Shown here: in pieces, positions 28,050 to 38,942 of the stretch
Position numbering within the stretch: the stretch's first letter is position 1
How the letters are laid out: each line of letters opens with the position of its first letter
Assembly (NCBI GenBank): GCA_022264855.1
Contig: JABYQU010000023.1
Coordinates: 124,001 to 188,000, forward strand
DNA: 64,000 nucleotides
Reading direction: 5' to 3'
From: Lenzites betulinus
Lineage: Eukaryota; Basidiomycota; Agaricomycetes; Polyporales; Polyporaceae
The notes under the pieces: generated by a model
What the model was told of the DNA's origin: nothing
Database searches by the model: none
Seen by the model: only the letters and a program-made list of their open reading frames with translations
Translations under genes and position numbers: made by a program

Positions 28050-31000
28050 ATGTCCGAGAAACCGCCTGTGAACGTCGTCGACCTCCCACAGCAAGGCCTC
28101 CCCCCGCCCGTCCAGCACGACGACCGCAACTCTGCCAGTCGCTCACGAACGAAAAAGAGCGCCCGCGTGCACCCTGGCCTTCGTGTCCACTGGGACCGCT
28201 TCGTTCGCAAGCTCGGCTCAGGTACGGCTCCCTCATCCTCCTCCAACTTCGACGAGAGCGTCGGGGAGAGCAGTGGTTACCCACGCTCTCGACAAGGCCA
28301 GACCGTGTTCCAAGACGCTCAAGAAGAGCGTGTGGACGAGGTCGTTGTCGATCGCGAGTGGTCGGACGAGATCAAGAGCAGCTCCGTCACCCATTCCGAA
28401 CATGGCGGCAGCCCCGAAAAAACAGGTAGCAACCACCATGCAGGGACGAATACCGACCGGGACAGCTTCGCGATACGCCCTGAAGGCTTTTGGGGAATTT
28501 GTCGACCGCTCATCGTCCTCCGTTGGCGGCTATGGCCCGCGACCTATGCCTTCTTCTGCACCCGGTTCCTTGACGAAAAGTCGGAGATGCACTACACCAA
28601 GGAGAATTGGTTCCTGAGAAAGGTGAGCTATCTGCAATGGTTCTGGTGCGCTACGGAGGATGTCGGAAATCCTGCTCCCTCTCCTCAACATGATCATCTT
28701 GAACATCTCGTAAGCTGCTCCTCAAAGGAACTTGTCTTCCAGGACGCTTAAAATATCCCACTACATGTGCCCATACCTTGAAAGCACTTCGACACGTCTT
28801 CCCTGCACCATCTTAGTCTGATCCACGCGCATCTATGTTTGGCGCATAGGGCACGTTCGAACAACCTTATTCTCGGTGGCACCGCCAACGCGTTATGTGT
28901 GCTGCTTGCTTGATCGTCTTCTTGCCATCTCCATAGTTCCGTGCTCGTGTCATTCGTTTCCCCCGACGTCATGCGACTACATATATGTAGCGAATCTCGT
29001 GCTCATTAACACCCTTCACAGAACCTCGCCCTGTGGTCCTCCGCATTCTTCATCATCAACTGGTCTTTCGGAATTGGATTCGTCCCCCGAAATCCAATCG
29101 TGTTAGCAGACAAGATATTCCTCTATGGGCTCACGCCCGTGACGAGCTTTGCGATACCGCCCATGGTTATCTTTGACTGGCCCCGAGATCGAAATACGAT
29201 TTACCAGATTATCCTTGTAGTTGCGGTCTGGATATGGTCGGTGTATCAGATTATCTTTATGTGAGTGAGGCATTGTTATTTTTGTTCGTGGTTACTGACG
29301 ATGCGGTAGGTACTTGTGTGGCCAGTACGACCCGTCGCGGTCGGTGTTTACGTGCAACGGCAAGGATTACCTGACCTTGTTCTAGTACGCATGAAGCCTT
29401 CATGTGATGTCCTTATACTGACAATACATCTCGCAGCTACACTTCGGCTTTGCAGACTATCGCTTTGTTTGGATTGAAGCTGCATAGGTTCCCCGCGATG
29501 GTCGGCGCGATGATATTCTTCGTCTTGTGAGTTATATGCCAAATCACGCAATTTATGTTGGATGCTTACGATGCATGGCATAGGTCTTGTGTGCTCATCG
29601 TTCCGGACAAGACGTCTTTCATCCGAAGTCCGTTCCATTTTTGTCTGATTTGGAGGCAGGAGCTGACGAACCGAATAGATTTGGCGAATTTTATCTTCTT
29701 CCAAGCATTCCTGCTTTACGTGCATTTCATGCGCGAGAATGTAAGATGCATATAACACCGGTTATATGCGACCTCTGACGCGTAATTTACAGGCAGAAAG
29801 ACGCTTGTATACCTTGCGTGACCAGCTCAAGATCCAGTTCCGTGCAACCCAGAAAGCACAGGTCAACGAACGCAAGGCTGCCGACTCCAAGCGTCGTCTC
29901 ACATCGTTAGTATATCTATTATAATAAGCCAGTTTTCACCGCTGACGGTGTCTCGCCCCTAGATATGTTTTCCATGATAAGTCTATTCCTATGCTGCGTT
30001 CGTATTCGAGCTGACGATCGCCCTTTGATTTGGGTGCGGCGTTGATGCACAAGTGAGAGTGCCGCTGAACACCGCGCTGCTTGCCGTGCAGAACATGCAA
30101 GCATCCGGCGCTGTCACGCAGGACATCGAATTCAAAGCTCTCGAAGGGAGCTTAAGCATGATGTCTAAGGGTGCGTCTTGGTCGCCATATGGGGTTGCCC
30201 ACGCTAACAGCCACCTCGCGTGGATCCAGTGTTGAACGATGTTCTTGATTTGTAAGTCCATTCAGAGAAGCGGCCGATGCGCATATACTCACCTAGGGGT
30301 CGTTCAGCAACCGTATGGACAGCGGACGCTTCGAGTCCGTCCTCAAGCCGTACAAGTTTCACCAGGTACTTCGCTCGCTGTTCGTGCCCCTGCAGCTCGC
30401 GACGGACGCTCGCCGTCTGCATTTCATAACCGACCTCGATAGCAACATTGACGAGGTACGTAGCCCGGTATTTGTGCCATGATGCGCCTTGTCAAGCTGT
30501 GATCTCCCTAGGTTGCGCGACGTGCACTATACGAGGCGATGAACGAACCCGAGGAGGCGATCGTGCAACGGCTGCGGCAGAAGCCAGACGAGGACGGCAT
30601 CGTGGTCGGCGACGAAACACGCTTGCGGCAGATCATCACCAATCTAGCAAGGTAGGCACTTCTCCCGTGTGTTGAACACCCACGGTCGCTCACAACATAT
30701 CGTCAGCAATGCGTGTAAGTTTACCCCCGCGGGCGGGAAGCTCACTATCACCACAAAGCTCGTTATTCCCGCACCCCCTACACAGGAGGAACGGGAGGAT
30801 GACGATATGCAGGACGCTCCCGGACTGAGCGAGGGATCACTCAACCCCAATATCGTGGTGAATGGCAACGGGAACGGGAATGGGAGAACGTCCGACGATA
30901 TTCCGCGGTTGTCTGCATCCCACTTGACGCAGCACAACGTGCTACATTCGAAACCGGCTCCGCCGCTCGAGTGGATCGTCGTCAGGATCGAGGTCACGGA

Positions 31001-32524
31001 TACCGGGTGTGGAATCCGGCCGAAGGATATGGTGCAGAGTAAACTGTTCTGTGAGTATATGCGGAACTTCGGGACGGCAGCATCGACTGATCTTTTGTTT
31101 GTAGCCGCTTTCAACCAGACCGAGCAGGGTCGATTACAAGGTTGGTGTACCTACTTTTGAGAGCCGGTCAAATAACTAATGCCTGTACAGGTGGCAAAGG
31201 CACTGGACTGGGCCTAGCACTAGTACGGCAGATCGTGAAACTCAGCGGAGGACGTCTGGGCGTGCAATCTAAAGTCGGCAAGGGCTCGACATTCTGGGTA
31301 GAGATACGTAAGTCTGCGCACTCCTATCCCCTGAGGGCGTCAACTTACCGAGATGTGATTCAGCTCTGGGTGTTGGTAACAAAGCTCTTCCTGCACTCAA
31401 CTCGCCCTTAGACCTAGAAGAAGACGATTATCTGAGCCCACGACAAGCGGTGTACTCAAGCACACGAGATGTAGGCGCGTCCAAGGCTACAGGGCGTGAT
31501 GGCGCTACGAATGTCCGATCGTCATTCCAGTTTAATCAGTCGCACTCCTCGTCAGCTTTGCATAGTATCATGGAGCAGGGTATGTACTGCCATCATAGCG
31601 CCTGATATGGCGAATGCTGAATACGCTGTCATGATAGGTGGACTGGTGGAGATTTCGACCCAGCCCACTGATGGACCTCTTACGCGGACAATTGGAGACC
31701 CATCTACAGGAACGGAGGCGCGGGCCATTGTAGAGGACTTCAACCACCTGAACGCCACACGTCCTGTACCTTTAGAAGAACACTCTTCGGCCACCGCCCG
31801 GGCTTTGCATCTGCATCATCTGCCAAGACCACAATCCTTTGGCATCGACGCGGCTCTCATCTCACCAACACTGTCTTCTGGGACGACAAACACGTTGCCC
31901 AGCCAAGTTGGATCGTCGATGTCGGGAGGCACCCCAGGCTCGACGCAGAATCCGATGGAGACGAAACTCAACGTGCTCGTCGTGGACGACGACCTCCTCA
32001 CGCGCACGCTCATGAACCGCATGCTCACGCGTCTAGGCTGCAAAGTGACGACGGCGGAGAATGGCGAGGTCGCGCTCGAGCTCATCCTGAACGGGTACGC
32101 CCAGCGCCCGACGCCGTCCTCGGAAGACACCGGGTCCGGGGGTCTTTCCATGGAGGGCGATGCGTCCGGGTCGGCGGACGAGTGCCGATATGCGGTTGTC
32201 TTCTTGGACAACCAGATGCCGGTGCTATCGGGCCTAGAGGCGGTGTCGAAGCTTCGCCAGATGGGCCGGAAAGACTTCGTCGTCGGCGTGACCGGCAATG
32301 CACTCCTTGCGGACCAGCAGGAGTATCTCGAGGCTGGTGTTGACCAGTGAGTGGCTTCTCCCTGGAGGTGGACTGATACATAGGCTAACGAAAATAACAG
32401 TGTCCTCACGAAACCTGTTTTGGAGAAGAGTTTGAAGAGCATGCTTGCAATCGCGGACGAGCGTCGAAAACGAGCGTCTCTAATATCGTCTGAACCACCC
32501 CAACCACCACCTCCACCCTCATAG
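28050..32524 (+). CDS. Multi-TM hybrid histidine kinase with receiver domain
   Basis: This is a fungal hybrid sensor kinase of about 1,000-1,100 residues that should autophosphorylate on His, pass phosphate to its own receiver Asp, then to an HPt protein. ATG 28050 is chosen (27969 is possible). A polar N-terminus of about 150 residues leads into several spans (ALWSSAFFIINWSFGIGFV, IYQIILVVAVWIWSVYQIIF, FPAMVGAMIFFVLSCVLIV). A coiled linker (ENAERRLYTLRDQLKIQFRA) precedes the H-box YVFHEVRVPLNTALLAVQN. ATPase motifs are the N-box ITNLASNACKFTPAGG, G1 VTDTGCGI and G2 GGKGTGLGLALV. The C-terminal receiver has LVVDDD, the phospho-Asp in VFLDNQMP, VTGNA and the conserved Lys in LTKPV. More than a dozen exons are needed; one intron splitting the H-box appears to be AT-AC. 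The ligand is unknown. Confidence 0.9.
29977..30050 (+). other. Probable AT-AC intron inside the H-box
   Basis: The H-box frame can only be restored by removing 74 nt that begin ATAAGTC and end GATGCAC. This joins CATG to AAGTGAGAG and reads His-Glu-Val-Arg-Val-Pro-Leu-Asn. No GT-AG alternative restores HEVRVPLN. A CTGAC branch-like sequence lies about 40 nt before the 3' end. The 5' end looks like a U2-type donor with its first G changed to A, not like the U12 ATATCC consensus. Confidence 0.65.
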
Positions 32525-33443
32525 CCCGCGCTGTCCCTTTCTTGACCATCCTTTCTCACCGAGTAACGCGCGCCACGACGTATGCTTCTCTTTGGGTCCC
32601 CTCCTGTTGTTCTTTTCTTGGGTCCTACTTTGTCCCCCCCTTCTCGTCACCTGCTTCTGCGTTATTCTCGGCCCTTTGTCATATGTAGGACCCCGCTTCG
32701 TTATAACATTACTCGTAGTTCTATCTCCACCATGTTGTCGCACCCAGTCCTACGGACCTCGTCCCGCATCCCGCTGCACGTCCCCACCCCCGAACCCCCG
32801 CGCTTCTCCGTACTGTCTCCGCTCTTCGTCCCGGCTTCTCCTGTCGCCGGCGGCGCGAGCCTATCTGGCGTAACGCTGTCGTCCCCTCCCCTCGCCCTCC
32901 GCGCGCAGCCCCAACCATCGCCCCCTTCGATAATCGCTCCACGTCCCGCTACGCCCGGCCCCGCATCCACGTCCCAGCCACGCGCACCAGGCACCCGTCC
33001 GCCCCCTTTGATTTGATGCCTTGCACACCGCTTTATGGTACTCCCCACGTCCCGGCCACATGCGTTCCTGCTCCTCCTGGTTCCTTGCTACACTGCTATA
33101 TATCACGCATTTAGACTGCTGCAATAACTGTACACTAATAATCATACACGCACACAACGTCCTGATGTTCCTACGTCATCCGCGCGCGTGAGGCACACCA
33201 GGGCGACCATGCGCTCGCGTTTGGAGTTGCCCGAGAATGATGACATGCACAACGGTGAGTGAGGGGTGTATTCTTTCGCTTGTAAATATTATTTTTGTGC
33301 CGTTCGCACACTGGCTGACTACATGTTTCTGACGCAGAAGTGCGAAATGGTGTAGATAGAGACGTTCATTGAATATACTTAACAACATGTACATGAAAAC
33401 TAACTAGACATGCGGACATGATTCAAAACAAAATAGTGTCTTG
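32525..33443. other. 3' region between kinase and Thr-rich gene
   Basis: It holds pyrimidine-rich DNA. A Pro-rich plus-strand frame of 144 codons starts at ATG 32582, 58 nt after the kinase stop; with no domain and strong composition bias I treat it as 3' UTR or non-coding. Confidence 0.45.
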
Positions 33444-34100
33444 CTACAATGCACGCGTCGCACGAGCCTGGTTACCGGCAACGGTGGTCAAACCAACCGT
33501 GGTCGTAGCGGTCGCGGTCGCGGTATCGGTGTCTGTCGTGTACGACGTAACTGTAGCGGTACGCGTGCCAGTAGCCGTAGCCGTCACCGTGCGGGTAATG
33601 GAGTTGGTGATGGTGCTCGTGTCCGTGCAGGATAGCGTCGCGCGTGCGGTAGTGGTCGCAGTGAGCGTGGTCTTCTCCGTGCTCGTGCTCGTCGCGGTGC
33701 TCGTGACTGTACGAGTCATGTAGTCGGTGGACGTCGACGTGCGAGTGACGGTGATGGTGGTGGTGGGTGTCTCGACTACGCGAGCGACGACAACGGCGCG
33801 AGGGACGTAGTCATCGCGCTTGCGCTCGGCCACGGCGGTGACGGTCGTGGTCGTGGTACGAGTGGAGGTAGTCGTCGGCCTCACCACCGTGGTGGTGATG
33901 GATGCCGCAGGGCAAGGCGCGACGGCGCCGGAGTATGAGCTTGGGGCTTTGTACCCTGGGTATGCTGGGTAACTTGGGTACTTCGCTGTAAATGAGAAGG
34001 TTAGCAGCGCCCCGTTCAAAGATGGCACGAGCTTGCCTGTGACGTTCGCGCCGAGGGCGGCGAGCACGGTGAGGATCAACACAGATTTCGGTGCGAACAT
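33444..34100 (-). CDS. Secreted Thr-rich repeat protein, copy A
   Basis: ATG 34100 starts a signal peptide (MFAPKSVLILTVLAALGA). After a short Tyr/Pro segment (KYPSYPAYPGYKAPSSYSG) the protein becomes almost wholly Thr/Ser/Val with alternating TxTxT and TVT runs, expected to be heavily O-mannosylated. A Lys-Arg pair (AERKRDD) is a likely Kex2-type cleavage site. The uninterrupted frame is open, but the 51 nt at 33986-34036 look like an in-frame GC-AG intron, so the mature N-terminus is probably ANVTAKYPS. A TATATAA box lies 79 bp upstream. It is a divergent paralogue of the gene at 35202-35766. Cell-wall or extracellular function is inferred from composition only. Confidence 0.75.
   Translation of the reverse strand: MFAPKSVLILTVLAALGANVTGKLVPSLNGALLTFSFTAKYPSYPAYPGYKAPSSYSGAVAPCPAASITTTVVRPTTTSTRTTTTTVTAVAERKRDDYVPRAVVVARVVETPTTTITVTRTSTSTDYMTRTVTSTATSTSTEKTTLTATTTARATLSCTDTSTITNSITRTVTATATGTRTATVTSYTTDTDTATATATTTVGLTTVAGNQARATRAL
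33986..34036 (-). other. Probable in-frame GC-AG intron
   Basis: On the minus strand the segment starts GCAAGC after ACAG, contains a GCTAAC branch-like box and ends with TTCTCATTTACAG. It is 51 nt long without a stop, so retention keeps the frame. Its position just after the signal peptide and its phase (1) match the GT-AG intron at 35272-35326 in the paralogue. Confidence 0.65.
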
Positions 34101-34178
34101 GTTGGGAGGTTGAATACTGGGTGGATGTGGAGAGGTGCGGGGAAAATGAATGTGTTCTTTTCGACCAGTGACATCTCA

Positions 34179-34185
34179 TTATATA
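34179..34185 (-). promoter_or_regulatory. TATA box of Thr-rich copy A
   Basis: TATATAA on the minus strand lies 79 bp before ATG 34100. The paralogue carries the same heptamer at a nearly identical distance. Confidence 0.6.
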
Positions 34186-35122
34186 CCCATCACACCCCTG
34201 CCGACACTCACGGCCTGTCCTTGCTGAAGCCCCAAGGAAACACGGACTTAGCGTTGAAAGACACCGGCTGTTGGTCCCGCACAGATTCTTCCTGCACAGC
34301 AACGGCGGAAGAGTAGACTCGCGGAAGTATCTTGGCGGGAGAAGCTTGAAAGTCGGCCCAGCTCATAGCGGGCCCCCCAACGGAAACAAAATTTTGTCGC
34401 GGCAGTGTCAAGAGCTAGAGAAGCAGTGCGGAAGGATCGAGACAATCTCGATGTCCAACGTCAGTGTGTACGGATGTTGGACCTTGGTTGGACCTGAGTG
34501 GAGTCATCCGAGTCGTCCTTCCCGGGGGAACGCTAGGCAAAGTCGCAAGTCGCACTCGAGAAGATTCACGCAGAAGTCCGTCGGGTTGGTAGATAGGGCA
34601 CATTCCAGGGTAGAGTTAGAGGGCTCCCATGTCCACGACAGCGAGTCAAAACACAAGCACAGAGCAGCGGCCTGGCAAATTGGCTGATTTCCGAGCCGCT
34701 GTTTCCGTCCCGCGGTCTCCTGTTCCGGCAGGACCTGTGAAGCATGCGCGCACTACAGTGAGGGCCTTCCTGTGGTGAGAACCTCGGATGAGGAATATTT
34801 CTCCGCGATCTGGAGGACAGAGGGGTGTCGGTGAACCAGCTCCTCGAGCGAGCGAGTCGGATCGAGAGAAGGGCGGATGGGCGCTTCTGTCGACTGGCGG
34901 ATGTTCGGGAGAAGCCGAGTGGATCGAGCGGAGGCGGATCGCTGCCAAACGGTTGCCTTACTCACTCATTCCGCCATGTCCGACATCATCCGTCGGGTGC
35001 GCGACCCGCCCAAAGCTCGAGTGTCATCGACGTTGGAGAACAGTAGACAGCCAGGCTGAATGCACTACTTGCACACTCGGAGCGCAGTGACTGTCAATGG
35101 ACGTGCCGCATCCGCATAGACA
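34186..35122. other. Shared upstream region of the two Thr-rich genes
   Basis: This is about 0.9 kb between two divergent TATA boxes. It presumably contains the upstream control elements of both secreted-protein genes. No coding sequence is supported. Confidence 0.5.
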
Positions 35123-35129
35123 TATATAA
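35123..35129 (+). promoter_or_regulatory. TATA box of Thr-rich copy B
   Basis: TATATAA lies 73 bp before ATG 35202, mirroring the element in front of the divergent paralogue. Confidence 0.65.
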
Positions 35130-35201
35130 ACCCGTTCTCTGCCGGTAAAGTGATCATCACCACAACAAACTCCCCATATCTTCATCCTCACTTCAAACGC
35201 C

Positions 35202-35766
35202 ATGTTTTCATACAAGCTTGTCGCAGTCTTCGCAGCTGTCGCCGCCATATGTGCTGGTGTGCACGCCGATGGTGAGTTCCATTTCTGCCTCACAAGACGT
35301 ACAATGCTAACGCACATTTGTATTAGACGTTGAGGCTCGTGCCGTATCTTCCTGCACGCCCACCACCTATACATTTACCTCCACACGCCCTGTGACCAGC
35401 ACTAGCACCGTCACCGCCACGGTCACTGTGCCCGCCGCCAACGGTAAACGCGCAGACGCTACACCCGCGACCGTTACGTCTACATCGACGACGACGAAGA
35501 CGGTGACTACCACTGCCGTTCGGACGTCCACGGTGCCCACCACCGTCATCGTGACCAGCACCGCGAAGTTCACTGTCACCAGCACGACCACCAGCACGGC
35601 GATCGCGCGCACGACGGTCCGGACGACGACAAGCCCGGTCACGACCAGCACGGTCACGAGCACCAAGTACAACACTGTTACGGACACCGAGGTTGCCACT
35701 AGGACCGCTTCGGCGACCACTACTACTACGTCGACCGTCACCGTGCCCACTGTGACTGCTGCATGA
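35202..35766 (+). CDS. Secreted Thr-rich repeat protein, copy B
   Basis: There are two exons, 35202-35271 and 35327-35766, giving 169 residues. The signal peptide MFSYKLVAVFAAVAAICAGV ends near HAD. The mature protein has CTPTTYTFTSTRPVTSTST and then long Thr/Ser/Val tracts (TSTSTTTKTVTTTAV and similar), with few other residues. A Lys-Arg pair (ANGKRADA) is a probable Kex2-like processing site, as in copy A. The C-terminus simply ends in TVTVPTVTAA without a clear GPI signal, so a soluble or wall-associated secreted product is likely. Function is unknown. Antisense frames here are long only because the repeat is compositionally simple. Confidence 0.82.
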
Positions 35767-36081
35767 TACGCCTCCTGTAAATGACATAGTTGAGAATCGA
35801 TATTTTATATGATTTGCAAACCAGCTGCGAGTTGGCCCGTACCCCTTCAACACTTGCTCAGCCACCTCTAGCCAACGCAGATGTAAAACAAAATGGAATT
35901 CTCTGTCATCACTTGCATAGACAGTCTCAAGCACGTTAACCTTGTGCAGCCCGGAGCACAGCGACATTTGAAAGAATGCGATGCGGGGGTAAGAATACAC
36001 ATGACTTGATGTATTTAGGAAGGTTATGAACAATTTGGAAAAAAAAATCAAACAAGGTACAGCAAGCAAGACTTCTGTAGT
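35767..36081. other. Convergent 3' region
   Basis: This 315-bp gap separates the stop codons of Thr-rich copy B (+) and the DUF6535 gene (-). It includes an A-rich run near 36040. No gene is seen. Confidence 0.5.
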
Positions 36082-38942
36082 TCATTCGTTCACCAACGAT
36101 GATTGGTGGAGGTTGTTCAAGTCGAGCGATTGGTAGATCGAAAGAGGGCTCTCATGGACTGTGCCAAGCCCAACTATCTCGGACGCATCCAGCTGTCGCG
36201 CGTCAGGTTGAGCGCTATGATCGTACCCAGTGGAACAGGGAACATCGGGTGGCCCCAGTCGCCCTTCATCCCGCGCTATGTCCAGAGTGCTTGTACCAGA
36301 CAGCCAGGGGTCCGTCGGGGTCGACACGCAGCTAAGGTCGATGCCAGGTAGCAACTCCAGAGAACCACGGGGCGCGTGAGTGAGCGTCGTGGCGTCTGTG
36401 CTCGCCGCGGTCTCGAGAGGAGAGAACGGAGCCTCGTGTATGGGCGTAGCAGTGGCATGCGAGTGCGAACGCGCGGGCTGTGAAGGATGGACGTCCGGCT
36501 TGCTCCCACTCATAGCGGTTGTCCTGCGGCGGCCCATCTTTGCCCCCGGAAACCGCTCAAAGTAGTCGCGCAGGTCCCGGGCGTACTCCAGTCGCCTCCG
36601 CCGGGACGACGAAACGTCCTCCGAGTTAGCGCGCGCGGGACGGCGCAACACGACGGAATCGAGCAGCGCACGGAGCCCTGCGCTGACGATGAGATCGGGG
36701 TCGAGCTCGTTGAGGTCCGAAAGCGCGAGCAGGATCGACGCGCTCTGTCCGATCTCGGCGGACGGCGCGAGGAGGTACCCGGCCAGGTCTGCGAGCATGT
36801 GCCGGAGCTCAGGCTTGATCCCGTCGAACTCGCCCGCGAGCATCGTGTCGGTGGTGACGAAGGCGAGGGTTATCTCGCATGCGGCATGAAAAGAGTTGTA
36901 GTCGCGACCCTGCTTGGCCGTGCGGGCGAAGGATATCAGTCTCCGCATTACTGGACCGAAAACAGCATGAGCGAGGGTCATCGAGAGGTACAAAGGAGGA
37001 AGGTCGTACCGGCGGGAGCAATATGTGCGTTTGAGCGCGCCCACATTCTCTGCATGATACCGAAGGCGTGCATCTTGACTCTCTCGTCATGTGTTAGGAA
37101 CCGGGCGAGGACTTCGAATAGGCGTTGGTACAGTAGCTTGGTCTCGTAGTGTTCAACCTCAAACGGGATCGCGCGGCACAGGCCATCGACGAGAATCATC
37201 ATCTTCTCGGCACTTGCACTATCTCCGCGATCCATGCGCGGCATAACGTCCAGGATGAGCTTGAGGAGTAGACTGACACCGGGGTCGACGGTCTCACGAT
37301 GGCGCCAATGGGGGATTCCTGCCAGGACAGTATCGGCCCTGTGGACGACGATTTCGTACAGACACTCCACGGCCGCCGGGCACTCCGTATCGCGCAAACA
37401 GAGGCCGATCGTCGTGTACAAGAATTCGTCCTCCATGAACGTCGCGTCGGCCTCGGCAAGAACACGGCGATCTAGCTGAGTGGCGACCTCGGGATCATGA
37501 ACAGTGGCCATCTCGCGCTCACGCCAGCTGTTAAAGAACCGTCTGTGCTTGAGGTTGAGGAGTGATGCGGCGAGTCTACGTCTCCATGGGCGGAACATGG
37601 CAGGGTCAATGGCGAGGGGCCATTTGAGACGGTCCCATCCTAGCAGTGTGTATAGACTTGAAGCGGCCAGGGACAGAACCTTAGTAAGCCCCTGCATCAA
37701 AAAGTATACGCCAAAGGCTTGAGGTGATTTATACGGGCAGTCGGAGCGGAAGGTAGGCATGATCGTGGTAAGGACGAGGAAGGCGAGGGATACGGTGACT
37801 GTCGCAGTGATCACTGATGCCACAGAAGCGTGCAGGCCCCAAAGCAGGTCCAATAGGCCAGCGAAGAAGAGAGCAAGCGAAATCTGAAGAAGGACGGGTA
37901 ATAGGGCGATGGTGAGTGGTATCTTCCACCTGACGAATTCTTCATGACGAAGTTGGCGAATACGGGCATTCTCGCGGGGAGAGCTCGCAGCATTGCGTGT
38001 ATACTCTCGGAGCCATTGTTTGGTGAGGATGCCGACGGAAGCTGAGACCAGGCTTAACACGAGACTCGAGAACCACAAGATATTGATACGAATAGAACGT
38101 GAGGTCGGCGAGAAAGAATTGCTCGAGTTCATGAAGGATGGCTGTGGGCTTGTCCCGGATTGTGTGCCGAGCTGAGCTAGTATGCGGCCCAGCAAAGCAG
38201 CTGACGTCTCTTCCGGGTCCTCCTGAAGAAACTTGTAAGATTCGATATTGAAGGGAGTCACAACCGCGGAAAAAAGGCCCGCCTGAAAGAAAGTCGTTAG
38301 ATCTATGAAACTGTCTTGATAAAATTCTCACAAATATCAATAGACTGTCCACATCTTCCTTCCAGCCTTGCACCAGATGTTGGTCGTGTTCCCGTAGAGC
38401 CTTGACGCAAGTCGTCCAGGCCCCATTAGGCCCTGAACTAGCAATGGACGGTCCAATTTTGACAGTGGAGATGCCTTCACCATTTATGTCCGTGTCGCGC
38501 CGTATCTGATGCCCCCCTTGAGTTTATATCACCACATACGAATAGGGCTACGTACGGTCCGCGCAGTAAGGTAAGATGCCTATCACAGGCTCGGTCAACA
38601 CGAAATCAGTTTAGAATGTGGAAACCGGATCGCACTTGTTCAGTGTCTGTGCGAATGATGCTCGGCAACGCGTCTGCCTACGAATACAATAAATTATAGC
38701 GCTAAGGAGCAAAATAATGGTCGACTCACTCGATTACACCCTGTTAAAGGCGCGGCTACCTCAGGTAGGACAATAACACGGACAGGTCCGCGGCCATTCG
38801 TTGAGAGTTGCTCCGTAGGCCGATTCCCGGGCATCGATGACTGAGAGACGCTATGGAGAGGTATGTCCTGTAATGGAATAGGAGATGTAGTGTGCTGTGC
38901 GTCGCATAACATATTCCGTGAATCCGAATGCAACGCGGACAT
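36082..38942 (-). CDS. DUF6535 domain membrane protein
   Basis: This belongs to a mushroom-specific family of unknown function. The diagnostic domain is spread over two exons: AWTTCVKALREHDQHLVQGW, then after an intron AGLFSAVVTPFNIESYKFLQ, EDPEETSAALLGRI, the span INILWFSSLVLSLVSASVGI, LTKQWLREYTRNA, and two further spans (LTIALLPVLLQISLALFFAG, VITATVTVSLAFLVLTTIMP). A long soluble C-terminal part of several hundred residues looks helical and repeat-like, spliced by an intron between HIAPA and VMRRLISFARTAKQG. The end is a Ser/Pro/His-rich tail. The first exon is most likely the one with ATG 38942 (MSALHSDSRNMLCD); the one or two tiny exons between 38510 and 38730 are tentative. Confidence 0.82.

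Noticed and set aside
32582..33016. Pro-rich 144-codon frame just after the kinase stop
   Set aside because: It has strong pyrimidine composition bias, no domain and lies where a 3' UTR is expected.
35323..36069. Minus-strand frame antisense to Thr-rich copy B
   Set aside because: It is an artefact of the simple ACN/GTN repeat, which stays open in several frames.
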